Notes: a model not told the origin generated them from the sequence alone. A stretch of DNA of 64,000 nucleotides from Paracoccus liaowanqingii (GCF_004683865.2 NZ_CP040765.1:124001-188000); one strand, 5' to 3'; positions 33,158-42,509 are shown, counted from the first letter of the stretch. Numbers and translations: made by a program.

Positions 33158-34239
33158 GTCGTGTCTCCAAGCATGCAATTTAGAAAGTTAGGCAGGCTCC
33201 AAATCGCCGTGCCGGGGATTTCAATCCCATTAGGATTATCGGTATTGTAGGCGCGGGTTCCGCCGGCGTATTCTTCTAGGGCGAGATATTTACCGCAGCG
33301 GCCCCTTGCCAAGAAAGATTTGGTTGTAGGCGTCAGTTCTTTTGTCAGCACCAGAAGGGGCGCAGCTGTTGTCTCGCAGCGCTCGATTAATTTGGGCTGT
33401 ACGTGCTCATCATTGAAACCGTAGCCAATGCAAAGGTATGCCCTGGCGCACTGCAAAGCAGCGTCTGAGCAACCAAAAATCGTCCGAAAAGGTTCACCGT
33501 GCGTTAGCCGGTACTTGTCGATACCAGGCGTCACCATAACGGGAGCATAAGTCGGCGGCGTCTCCAAGCAAGCCCGTGCTCCAATAATTTGTCCAAAGCT
33601 ATCTTGAAACCAGTCCAACGAACCGTGAACCTTCCAAACGCATACGGTTCTTGCGACATCGCGTCCGTAATGAACACGTGTTCTCGGATCTCGTGCACGT
33701 ATTTGCAGATGTCCGTAGTCAAAGCCCGTAAAGTGGCTAAAGCCCCCGGCATCTGCCGCGTACTCAGCAAGACGGTCGTAGTTGGTAGTGACTACATCAA
33801 CCGTACGATGCGTGCTGTTGAATAGGTGCTGATACAGTCTAGAAAGCGGAAAGGTCTTTCGGTCAGCTAGCATCTCATTAAAGGCTTGTAGATCGGCTGG
33901 CATTAGAAATGTCCGTGTAGCCTCCACAACCTTTGCTGTCTGGCGGTCACTGAGGCGAGCTCTTCCAAGCGCAGCTTCCAAGTCGACACCAACATCGATC
34001 TGGTCACTAAAGGCCGCCCACTGGGTAGTTTCTTCGCTGTCCCAAGTTGGATCGATGTCCAGATCGCGCAGATGCCGACCTAGTGGCCACATCCCCGGAA
34101 CGCCATGGGCAGCAGAAAAACCGCTGCCTAGCACTATTGCTGGCGCAAGCGATAGCACGCCCTGTGAGTATTCCTGAATCTGCTCGATCATGCTTTTAGG
34201 CGCCATGGTCCCCCCGGCAATCAGCTTAGGCTTAGGCAT
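33154..34239 (-). CDS. SIR2-family effector of a SIR2-HerA defence pair
   Basis: A 361-residue protein with a SIR2-like NADase domain: GSGFS (38-42) for the GAG-S nucleotide loop, DVVTTNYDRLAEY (TTNYD at 151-155) and VWKVHGSLDW with the catalytic His near 205, then GYGFNDEHVQ. It lacks the zinc cysteines of deacylase sirtuins, as expected for defence SIR2 domains. These deplete NAD and stop phage growth. An alternative start at 34206 has a better ribosome site (GGGGGGACC). Overlap with herA is ATGA. Known families predict that the pair is a complete two-gene system. Confidence 0.92.
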   Translation of the reverse strand: MPKPKLIAGGTMAPKSMIEQIQEYSQGVLSLAPAIVLGSGFSAAHGVPGMWPLGRHLRDLDIDPTWDSEETTQWAAFSDQIDVGVDLEAALGRARLSDRQTAKVVEATRTFLMPADLQAFNEMLADRKTFPLSRLYQHLFNSTHRTVDVVTTNYDRLAEYAADAGGFSHFTGFDYGHLQIRARDPRTRVHYGRDVARTVCVWKVHGSLDWFQDSFGQIIGARACLETPPTYAPVMVTPGIDKYRLTHGEPFRTIFGCSDAALQCARAYLCIGYGFNDEHVQPKLIERCETTAAPLLVLTKELTPTTKSFLARGRCGKYLALEEYAGGTRAYNTDNPNGIEIPGTAIWSLPNFLNCMLGDTT

Positions 34240-34370
34240 GATGCAACACTACCTATGCGTTAGCAAAAATATTCGCCACGCCTAGAAGGCACTTCGATTG
34301 CGAGTCGTCTGGTGTCAACGATGAGACCGGACATCATACCTGGGCCGCTTTCGGGAGCTGATGCACCGTC

Positions 34371-34389
34371 AGAAAACCAGCGGTTTTCT
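34371..34389. terminator. Small hairpin between SIR2 and phosphoesterase genes
   Basis: AGAAAACC-agc-GGTTTTCT, a perfect eight-base stem. It lies about 140 bases beyond the stop of the phosphoesterase gene on the minus strand and before the SIR2 start. The rest of 34240-34530 shows no gene. Confidence 0.35.
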
Positions 34390-34530
34390 TGCTGTCACGA
34401 AGTCGAGCACCGTCACATCGCGGAACAACCGGAAAACTCGTTACAAAAACCAGCGTCAGGTTGTTGGGTATCAGCAGTCGTTCTTGGCGAAGTTTGGCGG
34501 CTCAGGTGGCCAAGTCCAGGCGGAAGCAGG

Positions 34531-35019
34531 TCAGACGGGCAAGGGGTGGATCATCGCACGGGGGCGGCCGGCCTCTTCCCAAAGGAAGGCCAGCGTGATC
34601 GGCAGGCGGAAACGGCGGGGGCCGGCGGCGCCAGGGTTCAGCCAGAGGGTGCTGCCGGTTTCGTCAATGCTAGGCTTGTGGGAGTGGCCCGAGATCACGA
34701 CATCCCACCCCTCGGCTCCCGGATCGGCCTGCAAAGCCTTGCGGTCATGGATCATGTGGATCCGTAGGCCACCGATCATGAGGCTCGCTGTTCCGGGCAG
34801 GGACTTGGCCCAGTGGCCACGGTCGATGTTACCGCGGATGGCTGTCACCGGGGCGATGCGCGCCAGGACGTCAAGATGGTTGGGGTCGCCAATGTCGCCC
34901 GCGTGCAGGATACGGTCTACACCTTCGAGAGCTTCCAGCGCCTCGGGGCGCAGCAGACCGTGGGTGTCAGCGATGACACCGATGCGTTCCCCGAGAGATG
35001 GCGGGCGAAGTGGTTGCAT
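34531..35019 (-). CDS. YfcE/MJ0936-type metallophosphoesterase
   Basis: A 162-residue dimetal phosphoesterase with the family motifs in order: GVIADTHG (D-x-H), HAGDIGD (G-D), AIRGNID (G-N-x-D), MIHDRKAL at the usual HG position, and ISGHSHKPS (GHTH type). These bind two metals and cleave phosphodiesters. The start is the second in-frame ATG, after which the domain begins at once. The Asp in HDRKA, where a Gly is common, is a small deviation. No operon partner is obvious. Confidence 0.9.
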   Translation of the reverse strand: MQPLRPPSLGERIGVIADTHGLLRPEALEALEGVDRILHAGDIGDPNHLDVLARIAPVTAIRGNIDRGHWAKSLPGTASLMIGGLRIHMIHDRKALQADPGAEGWDVVISGHSHKPSIDETGSTLWLNPGAAGPRRFRLPITLAFLWEEAGRPRAMIHPLPV

Positions 35020-35092
35020 GAGGCAGCTCCTGTTGGCCATCGCATCCTGGTGTTTCGTCAGGCCGGTAAGATGAATTCGTTTATCCCGCCGA

Positions 35093-35344
35093 TCAACCGG
35101 GGTAACTTAACTCTCGTCGACTGTTCTCATGGCTTGTGCCGCGTAATTTTATTCCGCCGGGCGCCTTCGACTTCGATTCACGGATAATGGGAGCAATGGA
35201 CAGCACGATCATAAAGACGAAGCCGCCGATCAAGATAAGACCGGCTAGGGTGATGTTGCGTCTGCATTGAATTCGAAGCGACCAGCTTTGAAGCTCAGGT
35301 GCGCCCTGTTTGGGAATAGCCTCAGCTACGGCTGGTATTCCCAA
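35093..35344 (-). CDS. Possible small membrane protein
   Basis: A frame of 83 codons with one strongly hydrophobic segment (NITLAGLILIGGFVFMIVLSIAP) followed by a basic-polar tail. Its start lies inside the end of the VapC-type gene and has no clear ribosome site, so the true start, if any, may be a later non-ATG codon. No family recognised. Confidence 0.3.
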   Translation of the reverse strand: MGIPAVAEAIPKQGAPELQSWSLRIQCRRNITLAGLILIGGFVFMIVLSIAPIIRESKSKAPGGIKLRGTSHENSRRELSYPG

Positions 35345-35754
35345 GGATTGATGACATCGACACCCATTGCCTGAAAGGGTGCGGTGTCGCGGGTGGCAAT
35401 ACTGGCAACCTGCTGGGCTGCGACAATCGCCCCGATCTGTCCATCGGCGTGGCCTATAGTTTCGCCCCGCTCTCGCGCCCTTGAGACACGCATGGCATAG
35501 AAGAGCGATGCAGTTCCATCGTAGGGCAGAATACGACCGGCAAAGTCATCCTGCAGCATCGCCTCAATCGTTCCAACAAGACGAGTCTTCCGATCTCCGG
35601 CAGGCAAGATGAACGCACCGAACAACAGTTCCTCTGCCGTAATGGCGGTCACGTAAAGATTTCCCGGTTCCTGGGCGTCAAGCCAGGCCATAACGTTTGG
35701 GTCCGGCGCAGGCCGCTGGACCTCCGATAGAACATTCGTGTCCAGGATGATCAT
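35326..35754 (-). CDS. vapC: PIN-domain toxin (VapC/FitB type)
   Basis: A 142-residue PIN ribonuclease. Acidic active-site residues are visible in MIILDTNVLSE (Asp5), ITAEELLFGA (Glu), and GHADGQIGAIVAAQ with SIATRDTAPFQAMGV (late Asp pair). The pattern ending with NPWEY is typical of the FitB branch. It cleaves tRNA or rRNA when free. Its ATG overlaps the antitoxin stop by four bases (ATGA), the usual toxin-antitoxin coupling. Confidence 0.92.
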   Translation of the reverse strand: MIILDTNVLSEVQRPAPDPNVMAWLDAQEPGNLYVTAITAEELLFGAFILPAGDRKTRLVGTIEAMLQDDFAGRILPYDGTASLFYAMRVSRARERGETIGHADGQIGAIVAAQQVASIATRDTAPFQAMGVDVINPWEYQP

Positions 35755-35996
35755 GAGAACTCGGCGGCTTCACCGACAGTCTTGTCACGCGGTTGGCTCA
35801 ACTCCTCACCGATCACTCCCATGTCCTGAAACCGAGACCGCAGCTGCTGCCCAAATCCGCCCGAGTGTTTGGCAACGTAGGAACTGACCAGGATCGCACG
35901 AGCCTCTGCTTCGATGCTGCGCCGGTTGCTCGACGCTTGCTCCCGAAGGTGATTGTGAACCTCGTCAGGGAGGTTCCGGATCATCATGTTTCCCAT
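35751..35996 (-). CDS. vapB: RHH antitoxin (FitA/VapB type)
   Basis: An 81-residue antitoxin with an N-terminal ribbon-helix-helix (MMIRNLPDEVHNHLREQASSNRRSIEAEARAIL) and an acidic, flexible C-terminus that would fold onto the PIN active site. The start ATG follows AGAAAGGCTACC; the longer upstream frame is not needed. It should repress its own promoter, where paired palindromes are present at 36031-36078. Confidence 0.9.
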   Translation of the reverse strand: MGNMMIRNLPDEVHNHLREQASSNRRSIEAEARAILVSSYVAKHSGGFGQQLRSRFQDMGVIGEELSQPRDKTVGEAAEFS

Positions 35997-36030
35997 GGTA
36001 GCCTTTCTCTTTAGATAGCGCTTAAAAAGG

Positions 36031-36078
36031 GATGATATCATCGTAGAGTATGATGTCAAAGTATGGGTTTTGATATCA
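36031..36078. promoter_or_regulatory. Paired palindromes upstream of the toxin-antitoxin genes
   Basis: GATGATATCATC at 36031-36042 is a perfect 12-base palindrome; TGATATCA at 36071-36078 repeats its core about 40 bases away, with a partial copy (tatgatgtca) between them. This is the geometry of FitAB/VapBC operators bound by RHH antitoxin dimers. It starts 35 bases before the antitoxin start codon. Confidence 0.6.
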
Positions 36079-36245
36079 GCCAGCTCGTATTATCCTTGTC
36101 CATCAAACGGACGTTTTCCGGACGCATCTGAAAGTTGTGCATGAACAGGTTTTGAAGTGAGTATTCGGACAACTTGATTATTGGATGAGTTTGTGGACAT
36201 TTGCGGGAGTCAGGCGCTCAAAACTGCACTGTCCAAGGAAATACG

Positions 36246-36815
36246 ATGTCACTCATAGGGTACGCGCGGGTCTCGACCTCCGAACAGGATCTCGCCCTTC
36301 AACTCGACGCGCTAAAGGCTGCAGGCGCGACGCGCATCTTTGAGGACCGTGGGGTGTCTGGAGCCAAGGCGGAACGCCCTGGATTGAATGCGGCACTCTC
36401 CTTCCTTCGGGAGGGTGACACGCTCGTCGTCTGGAAGCTCGATCGGCTTGGCCGGTCGATGACCCATCTGCTGCAGACCGTGGCAGAACTTGAAGGCAGG
36501 GGGGTGGGCTTTCGGTCCCTGACCGAGACCATCGATACCACCACCCCGACCGGGCGGCTTGTGTTCCACCTGTTCGGAGCCCTTGGTCAGTTCGAGCGTG
36601 ATTTGATCCGCGAGCGAACTGGCGCAGGCTTGAAAGCTGCCGCGGCACGAGGGCGGAATGGGGGTCGTCCCATTGCCCTTACCGCTGAGAAGGTCGCACG
36701 TGCCCGTCAGCTGATCGCGTCCGGCCTCAACGTTCGCGAGGCCGCCACCCGAGTGAAGGTCAGCAAGTCTGCCCTCTATTTGGCTCTGAAAGACAGTTCG
36801 GCGCTGGTTGGATGA
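36246..36815 (+). CDS. Serine recombinase, Tn3-type resolvase/invertase
   Basis: A 189-residue small serine recombinase. N-terminal catalytic domain: [13 protein letters not shown] with Ser10 and Arg8, then [27 protein letters not shown], the regulatory [15 protein letters not shown] and [19 protein letters not shown]-terminal helix-turn-helix ([21 protein letters not shown]) reads the DNA. The AAGGAAATACG ribosome site fixes the start. It could resolve plasmid multimers or belong to a lost Tn3 transposon; no tnpA is present. Confidence 0.92.
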   Translation: MSLIGYARVSTSEQDLALQLDALKAAGATRIFEDRGVSGAKAERPGLNAALSFLREGDTLVVWKLDRLGRSMTHLLQTVAELEGRGVGFRSLTETIDTTTPTGRLVFHLFGALGQFERDLIRERTGAGLKAAAARGRNGGRPIALTAEKVARARQLIASGLNVREAATRVKVSKSALYLALKDSSALVG

Positions 36816-37026
36816 CCGACGTTCCTCCTTGGCGCGCGGCAACCAGTCGCAAGGCGGGGACAATTGAATTGGGTGCGGCGACCTCGATCGCATAGAAAGC
36901 AGACTATCACAGGACATGAACAGATCGACGCGAGGAGCCCTAACCGGACCATTCAAAACACTGGAGACTTAAGGCGGAATATGGCTTGAACCTCTATTCG
37001 TTAACCAGGTCGTGAGGTAGTGCGTG

Positions 37027-37614
37027 ATGGAACTTCTGCCGTTCATTTTTATTCGTCATGGCGAAACAGACTGGAACCGCGCAGGTTTCTTTCAAGGACG
37101 AAGCGATATTCCTTTGAACGAAACGGGCAGAGAGCAGGCGCGCGCAGCTGAGCGCAGATTGGCTAACTTATCTGTTTCGAAGGTCATGGTCAGTCCGCTA
37201 AAACGTGCAATGGAAACCGCGACGCTGGCGTTTCCCAACAGTTTGGCTCTCATCCAGGTTGAACAAGACCTTATTGAGTGCGACTTTGGGAGCTTGGAAG
37301 GTAAACCTATCAAAGATGCAATGAACGAATACGGCATCACTCGTAAAGAACAGCTCGCGGAAATCCTGCCGACGGATGGAGAATCTTGGTCAGCCGTGCT
37401 CAAGCGCTGCAAAGCGCTTTTAGCTAAGATCGCAGCGCTTCAACGTTTCGGGTCGACGGTTGTATTGGTCGGGCATGATGCTGTGCTTCAGGGAATATCA
37501 GAAACTTTGACAGGCCACTGGTTTCAAAGCGAACATGGCCAGCCGCACTATTTCGAAAAAGGCCCCGCCGGTTGGGAGGTTGTAAACAGCATATGCCCAA
37601 GTAACGCAGGATGA
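37027..37614 (+). CDS. Histidine phosphatase (phosphoglycerate mutase-like)
   Basis: A 195-residue protein of the histidine phosphatase superfamily: the catalytic FIRHGETDWN is at the N-terminus, followed by FQGRSDIPLNETGREQA, VSPLKRAMETA, ECDFGSLEGK (acid), and VLVGHDAVLQGI with the second His. It dephosphorylates small phosphates through a phosphohistidine. ATG is used; a GTG lies one codon upstream. It is more AT-rich than its neighbours. Confidence 0.9.
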   Translation: MELLPFIFIRHGETDWNRAGFFQGRSDIPLNETGREQARAAERRLANLSVSKVMVSPLKRAMETATLAFPNSLALIQVEQDLIECDFGSLEGKPIKDAMNEYGITRKEQLAEILPTDGESWSAVLKRCKALLAKIAALQRFGSTVVLVGHDAVLQGISETLTGHWFQSEHGQPHYFEKGPAGWEVVNSICPSNAG

Positions 37615-37676
37615 CCACTCCGTCCCGCATCGCAAACGGATGAAGGCGGCGGCTGAGGGGCAGCTATGCGGGTCGA

Positions 37677-38393
37677 TCAGGGGTACACCTGCTCGAGAGC
37701 GTCAGACGAAAGGATCATCCCCGGCGTTACGATGGCTAAATTTCTCATCCAGCCCCAGCACATCTTCTCGTCAGTGGCTTCAACACAAGGGAAATGACCT
37801 ATTCGATCCTTCAATAATGCCTGCCCAAGCGGAGCGTCAGGCCCTGTGATATCTCGAAGCGGCTGAGGCATGACAAGTAGGACGCCAGCGTTTAGCGCTG
37901 CTGCAAATGGCAGTTCCGCATTATAGAACTTCCCATTTTCAAACATAATTTCAGTGTCGTATGGCATATTCATTGCCAAGATCCCGGCAAACAACGCCAT
38001 TGGCCCAAGATCGTAGCTCTCAGCCCTCACACTTGCCAAGCTTGTGACGCGGAAAACGGTATAGGCTTGCTCAGCAATGAAGAGGTCTAGCGGTGTCTCT
38101 GTAACGCCCTGCTGTTCGTCGACATAGATCGCGACCGGCCCACCGCCAGATGGACGGATCACCCCGACAGATGCCCATTCACCATTTTCGTTATCTCTGA
38201 CAATTTCATCAAAATCGTTAAGGCCGTTCCGGAAAACTAGATCTCCGGGAAGCCAGTCCCATGCAGCTTCTGCCGTCATCAAAGAAGAGCCCGACTGACC
38301 TAGTTCCGGCCCAGCCAAGGTGTCGTCCTCTTGCGCCCCTATCGGTGTGGCAAATGCAAAGATTGCCAAGGTGGTAGAAATCAGGTGTTTCAT
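37677..38393 (-). CDS. Secreted YiiX/YebB (NlpC/P60, C92) paralogue lacking catalytic residues
   Basis: A 238-residue protein with a signal peptide (MKHLISTTLAIFAFATPIGA). The mature part follows the YiiX/peptidase C92 layout: WLPGDLVFRNG, then WASVGVIRPS where active members have S-H-x-G, and KFYNAELPFAAALNAG where they have YCSE. Both the catalytic His and Cys are replaced, so it is probably a binding pseudoenzyme. It is a close relative of the split gene at 38518-39084 plus 41594-41752, and both end in VYP. Its neighbours are single genes separated by spacer repeats. Confidence 0.7.
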   Translation of the reverse strand: MKHLISTTLAIFAFATPIGAQEDDTLAGPELGQSGSSLMTAEAAWDWLPGDLVFRNGLNDFDEIVRDNENGEWASVGVIRPSGGGPVAIYVDEQQGVTETPLDLFIAEQAYTVFRVTSLASVRAESYDLGPMALFAGILAMNMPYDTEIMFENGKFYNAELPFAAALNAGVLLVMPQPLRDITGPDAPLGQALLKDRIGHFPCVEATDEKMCWGWMRNLAIVTPGMILSSDALEQVYP

Positions 38394-38517
38394 AAGCTTC
38401 CTTGCTGTAGATATTTGCCAGCGACAAACAAGCCCGGCTACGACTGACCGCTAATGGAATATTAACGCCGACGCACGTCCGGGCCTTGGTGGCGGCGATG
38501 CGGGACGGAGCTGCCGG

Positions 38518-39084
38518 TCAGGGGTAGACCTTAGCAAGTGCTCCGGATGAGATTAGGCTATCGGTCGTGACTATGGATAGGTTCTCAACCTGCCCCTCCC
38601 AACAACTGTCGAATGAAACCTCATATTCGCAGTAGCGGTGTGCTTCCAGAAGCTGCCGAAACTGTGGGTCAAGGTTCTGCGGGCTGTTCAGAAGCGTGAC
38701 CAAGCGGACCGGAGACCCGAGCACAATACCAGCATTGAGTGCGCTTTCATAAGCCAGTTCTGCGCTGTAAAATGCACCGTTCCCGAACAAAAACTGTGTG
38801 TCCTGAGGCGCACCGTAAACAATGGACAAGGCAAATTTCGCCATAGGTCCAGCAGTCATCACATCCGTGTTGGGGTTATAGTTCGGGTTCAGGTGGATTG
38901 GGCGGTAAACAGCATATTCGTCCCGGGACAGCCCCTCGATATATGCATCCAGCATGTCCTCCGTTACACCGCTGTCCATATCGACAAAAACCACACGGGG
39001 GCCACCACTGCTTGGACGCAAAATTCCGACGGAGGCCCACTGCAGGCTCAACGTGCGTTTGACCATTTCATCTGAGTCGTTCAC
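38518..39084 (-). pseudogene. C92-like secreted protein, 3-prime part of a gene split by IS21
   Basis: This part encodes the C-terminal 188 residues (SDEMVKRTLSLQWASVGILR, then FYSAELAYESALNAGI and ending ALAKVYP) of a protein closely related to the one at 37677-38393. The start lies at 41752, on the other side of the IS21 element. The joined gene is in frame across the target site. As in its paralogue, the family Cys is replaced (Ser here) and the His is missing. Confidence 0.8.
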
Positions 39085-39204
39085 TGTCAATCGGCGCCCA
39101 ATATTGACCCCCTTTCGGCGTGCAATTTTGACCCCTTAGCTGTGTGGTGATCAGGGTCTGTCCCGACGCAGCTGATCATGTTGCGGAGGCGGGACAGACC
39201 CTGA

Positions 39205-39933
39205 TCAGGCGCGGTTCTTGAAGCGCCAGGACTCGTTGCCGGTTTCGAGGATCTCGCAGTGATGCGTGAGGCGGTCGAGCAGGGCCGTTGTCATCTTGGC
39301 ATCGCCGAAGACGGCCGGCCATTCGCCGAAGGCAAGGTTCGTCGTGACGATGATGGACGTGCGCTCGTAGAGCTTGCTGATCAGGTGGAACAGCAACTGG
39401 CCGCCTGCCTGAGCGAATGGAAGATATCCCAGTTCGTCGAGTACGATGAAGTCGAGACGGGTCAGGTATTCGGCCGTGCGCCCCTGTTTACCGCTGCGGC
39501 TCTCGGTATCGAGCCTGTTCACCAGATCGACCACGTTGAAGAAGCGGCCTCGGGTGCCGTTCCGTATCAAGGCGCGAGCGATCGCGATGGCGAGATGTGA
39601 CTTTCCCGTGCCAGTGCCACCGATCAGCACGACATTGCGCTGGTCGGCCACGAATGTGCCAGTCGCAAGATCGCGCACCAGGCCCTCGTTGACCGGTGTG
39701 TCGGCAAAGTCGAAGTCTTCGATATCCTTCGCGAGCGGCAGCTTTGCCACGGTGAGCTGATACTTGATCGATCGGGCCTGCTTCTCGGCGATCTCTGACT
39801 GCAACAGATCACCGACAATACGGGGCGGTTCGAACTGGCGCTTGATACTGGTGGCCATGATCTCGTCATAGGCGCTGCGCATCCCGTAGAGCTTGAGAGT
39901 GGCCATCAATTCCAGAACCTGGGTGCGTTCCAT
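39205..39933 (-). CDS. istB: IS21-family transposition helper ATPase IstB
   Basis: A 242-residue AAA+ helper with Walker [10 protein letters not shown] (about 104), Walker [10 protein letters not shown] and [14 protein letters not shown] near the end. Intact. Its start overlaps the 3-prime end of the disrupted istA by 68 bases. Confidence 0.92.
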   Translation of the reverse strand: MERTQVLELMATLKLYGMRSAYDEIMATSIKRQFEPPRIVGDLLQSEIAEKQARSIKYQLTVAKLPLAKDIEDFDFADTPVNEGLVRDLATGTFVADQRNVVLIGGTGTGKSHLAIAIARALIRNGTRGRFFNVVDLVNRLDTESRSGKQGRTAEYLTRLDFIVLDELGYLPFAQAGGQLLFHLISKLYERTSIIVTTNLAFGEWPAVFGDAKMTTALLDRLTHHCEILETGNESWRFKNRA

Positions 39934-41486
39934 CGTAGTTTGTCCTCCTGAGGCTGTCGTAGCGTGCGCAATCAGCCACGGGCTCGTGGGTCAGCCGCAA
40001 CGCGGTGGGGGTGAGAAGCAATGGAGGTGGTGCCGGGTCCCGGCTGCGCGCGAGGATGTTGATGATGACCGGCGCCGAAAAGACGCCCTGTGCGAGGGCC
40101 TCCTGGCACGCGGCTTCCACAGCAAGGAGGCCATCGGTCGCGACGCAGCCGAGGATTGCCACCATCTGTCGGTCGCCGTCATTCATGCTCTTGAGCTTGC
40201 GGCGCACCGTCGCTATCGCGGTCGGCAGCACCCAGTTCTGGAACGGGGCACCATTCCGTAAGGCGCCGGGTTTGCGTGCCAGAACAGGCACATAGTGCCA
40301 GGGATCGTAGACCGTCTCGTTCCTGCCAAAGCAGCGGGAATGTTCTGCCACGATGACCCCGTCCTGCCGGATGACGATCTTCTCGGCATAAGCGTGGACT
40401 TCGACGGGCCGTCCGACAGCCGTCGAGATCACGGAATACCTGTTGTTGTCGAACCGGACGAGGCAGGTCTTGGAGACGGAGGCCGGAACGGAATGGAAGC
40501 CGTCAAACGAGCCGACATAGGGGACGAGGGTCGCGCGCTCTGTCTCGAACATCTGCCAGATCATCTGATCGCTGCGCTCAGGGTGCTTGTGCGCCTTCGC
40601 ATAGGCGATGCATTTGTCGAGCAGCCAGACGTTCAGCTCGTCCAGGCTCCTGACCCGAAGCCTTGGGGTGAAGAACCGTTCGCGCACAAGGCCAACCTGG
40701 TTCTCGACCTGGCCTTTCTCCCAGCCCGACGCAGGCGTGCAGGCAACCGGCTGAACCAGATAGTGGCTGCACATCTGCAAAAAGCGCCGATTGTAGAGCC
40801 GCTCCTTGCCGATAAAGACCGCCTCGACCGCCGTCTTCATGTTGTCGTAGATCCCGCGCGTGCAAGTGCCCTTGAAGAAGGCGAAGGCCCGGTCATGCGC
40901 GTCGAACATCGAAGCCACCGCGGCGCCATCGGTTTGAGCCCGATGGCTGAGGCTCCTGGCTCTCGCGCATATACGCCCGGGCGAACATCATGCGGCTGTG
41001 GCAGAGCCTGACATGCGCGACCTTGACCGTCGTCGTCACGCCGTTGATCAGCACGACCTCATGGCTCCAGTCGAATTGGTAGGCCTCGCCGGGCGCATAG
41101 TAGAGCGGCACGTAGGCTTCGGCAGCCGCTGATCCGCGCGCCTTCGACCAAGTCTTGGCGTAACGCCGGATTGCATCGTAACTGCCCTCGTAGCCGAGTG
41201 ACCGGACCTCCTCGTAGATCCGGATCAGGGTCAGCCGTTCTCGCGACGCCTTGCCTTCATTGGCAACTAGGAACCGATCCACCTCCGACTGCCAGGGCCC
41301 AACCCGCGGCATCGGCTGATGGTCACGCTCGTAGGTGAAGTCCGTCTCGTCTGACCGCAGGATCTTGCGCACCGTGTTGCGCGACACATGCAGGTCCCGG
41401 ACGATGCGCTTCATCGACCAGCCCTGCACATGAAACGCCCGACGCACCCGCGCTATCGTATCCACTCGCTTCAACTCCCCCTCCAT
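39866..41486 (-). pseudogene. istA: IS21-family transposase IstA, frameshifted
   Basis: The first frame (41486 downward) holds the HTH (WSMKRIVRDLHVSRNTVRKIL) and the first catalytic Asp (YQFDWSHEVV) and runs to MFARAYMRESQE near 40960. About 44 extra bases follow, after which the coding continues in another frame (FDAHDRAFAFFKGTC, GIYDNMKTAV with the second Asp, WEKGQVENQVGLVRERFF with the Glu). All motifs exist but not in one frame, so this copy is likely unable to move by itself. Confidence 0.85.
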
Positions 41487-41593
41487 CCGCTGCCTCGCAA
41501 CGGATGGTCAGATGAAACCCGAGGGGGGTCAAAATTGGACGCCGATTACCCCGCCAAGGGGGTCAGTTTTGCACGCCGAAACACATCGTTCAC

Positions 41594-41752
41594 GTCATTG
41601 CGGAAAATCAGATCTCCGGGTTGCCAGTCCCAAGTGGCTTCGGCCATGACTGTCGAATTGTCAGGCTGACTAAGGTCCGGTTCAGCCTCCTGTGCAGATG
41701 CCGCCGAACAACACGCGGCGATCGCAAAGCCAGCCCAAATCATGCGGTTCAT
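41594..41752 (-). pseudogene. C92-like secreted protein, 5-prime part of a gene split by IS21
   Basis: The signal peptide (MNRMIWAGFAIAACCSAASAQ) and the first domain strands (WDWQPGDLIFRNDVND) of the gene whose remainder is at 38518-39084. The ribosome site AGGAAAGCCCT is strong. After the insertion, translation reads a few codons into the IS21 end and stops. Confidence 0.8.
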
Positions 41753-41882
41753 AGGGCTTTCCTGCTGCTGATGCCTCTTACTACGGACCTTAGCCCTGTA
41801 CCCGAATGACCGCAAAGGGCTCGCCGCGTTGATGCCTGTCTAATGCACGGGCGGTAGCGTTGCAGGACCAAGCAGACAGTGG

Positions 41883-42509
41883 TCAGCGCGGTTGAAATGC
41901 AAGTCGGACACCCAGAGCGCAATACAGGGTGCCCACCACTTTTCCTTGCCAACGCTGTATGGCGGGGTTGCTGCGTAAGGTTGCTCCGATAGCGCCTGCG
42001 CCGACCGCCACCAAAAGCGTGGCAGCAGTCCCCACCACGACGAACAGCAGGCCAAGCACCAGCAGTTGCAGGGCGACGTTTCCCTGATCTGGAGCAACGA
42101 ATTGCGGCAGGAACGCCAGGAAGAACATGGCCGATTTCGGGTTCAGCACCTCAGCGAGACATGCCTGACGGGATGCTTTGCGCGGAGTGATCAGCGGCAA
42201 ATCAGGCTGGCCCTGAAGAGAAGTCCGCTCGAAGATGCTACGAAGACCGATGTAGATCAAATATCCAGCGCCCAGCAACTTCACTGCCAGAAAAGCATTG
42301 GCAGACGCCATGACGATGGCCGACACCCCTACGACGGCCAGCAGGGTGTGAATTACATCTCCCAAGCCAATACCGAGGCTCGTAGCTATTCCCGCCCGAG
42401 TTCCCGAGGTTGAGGCACGTGCCAAAGTCAGCAGGATCGACGGCCCCGGAAAGAAGACGAAGCCGACCAGCACTGCGAGGTAAGTCAGAAGCACAGTCAT
42501 TTCGGGCAT
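41883..42509 (-). CDS. LysE/RhtB-family amino acid exporter
   Basis: A 208-residue membrane protein with six segments. Family marks are the N-terminal VGFVFFPGPSILLTLARASTSGTRAGIATSLGIGLGD, the AVKLLGAGYLIYIGLRS segment and EVLNPKSAMFFLAFLPQFV. It exports amino acids or homoserine lactone-like compounds. The start is chosen at the ATG after GGAGATGGCG, skipping two upstream ATGs. Spacer repeats lie on both sides (about 41815 and 42566). Confidence 0.92.
   Translation of the reverse strand: MPEMTVLLTYLAVLVGFVFFPGPSILLTLARASTSGTRAGIATSLGIGLGDVIHTLLAVVGVSAIVMASANAFLAVKLLGAGYLIYIGLRSIFERTSLQGQPDLPLITPRKASRQACLAEVLNPKSAMFFLAFLPQFVAPDQGNVALQLLVLGLLFVVVGTAATLLVAVGAGAIGATLRSNPAIQRWQGKVVGTLYCALGVRLAFQPR

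Larger units (their letters stand above)
39085..41585 (-). mobile_element. Second IS21-family insertion sequence
   Basis: A 2501-base element with TG...CA ends and IS21-style repeated terminal motifs: the left end is TGTCAATCGGCG and the right end, read inward, TGTGTTTCGGCG, with several CGGCG-(c/t)-CAATTTTGACCCC copies behind each. An eight-base target duplication, tcgttcac, flanks it at 39077-39084 and 41586-41593. It interrupts a secreted C92-like gene. It differs from the IS21 at 7816-10328. Confidence 0.93.
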
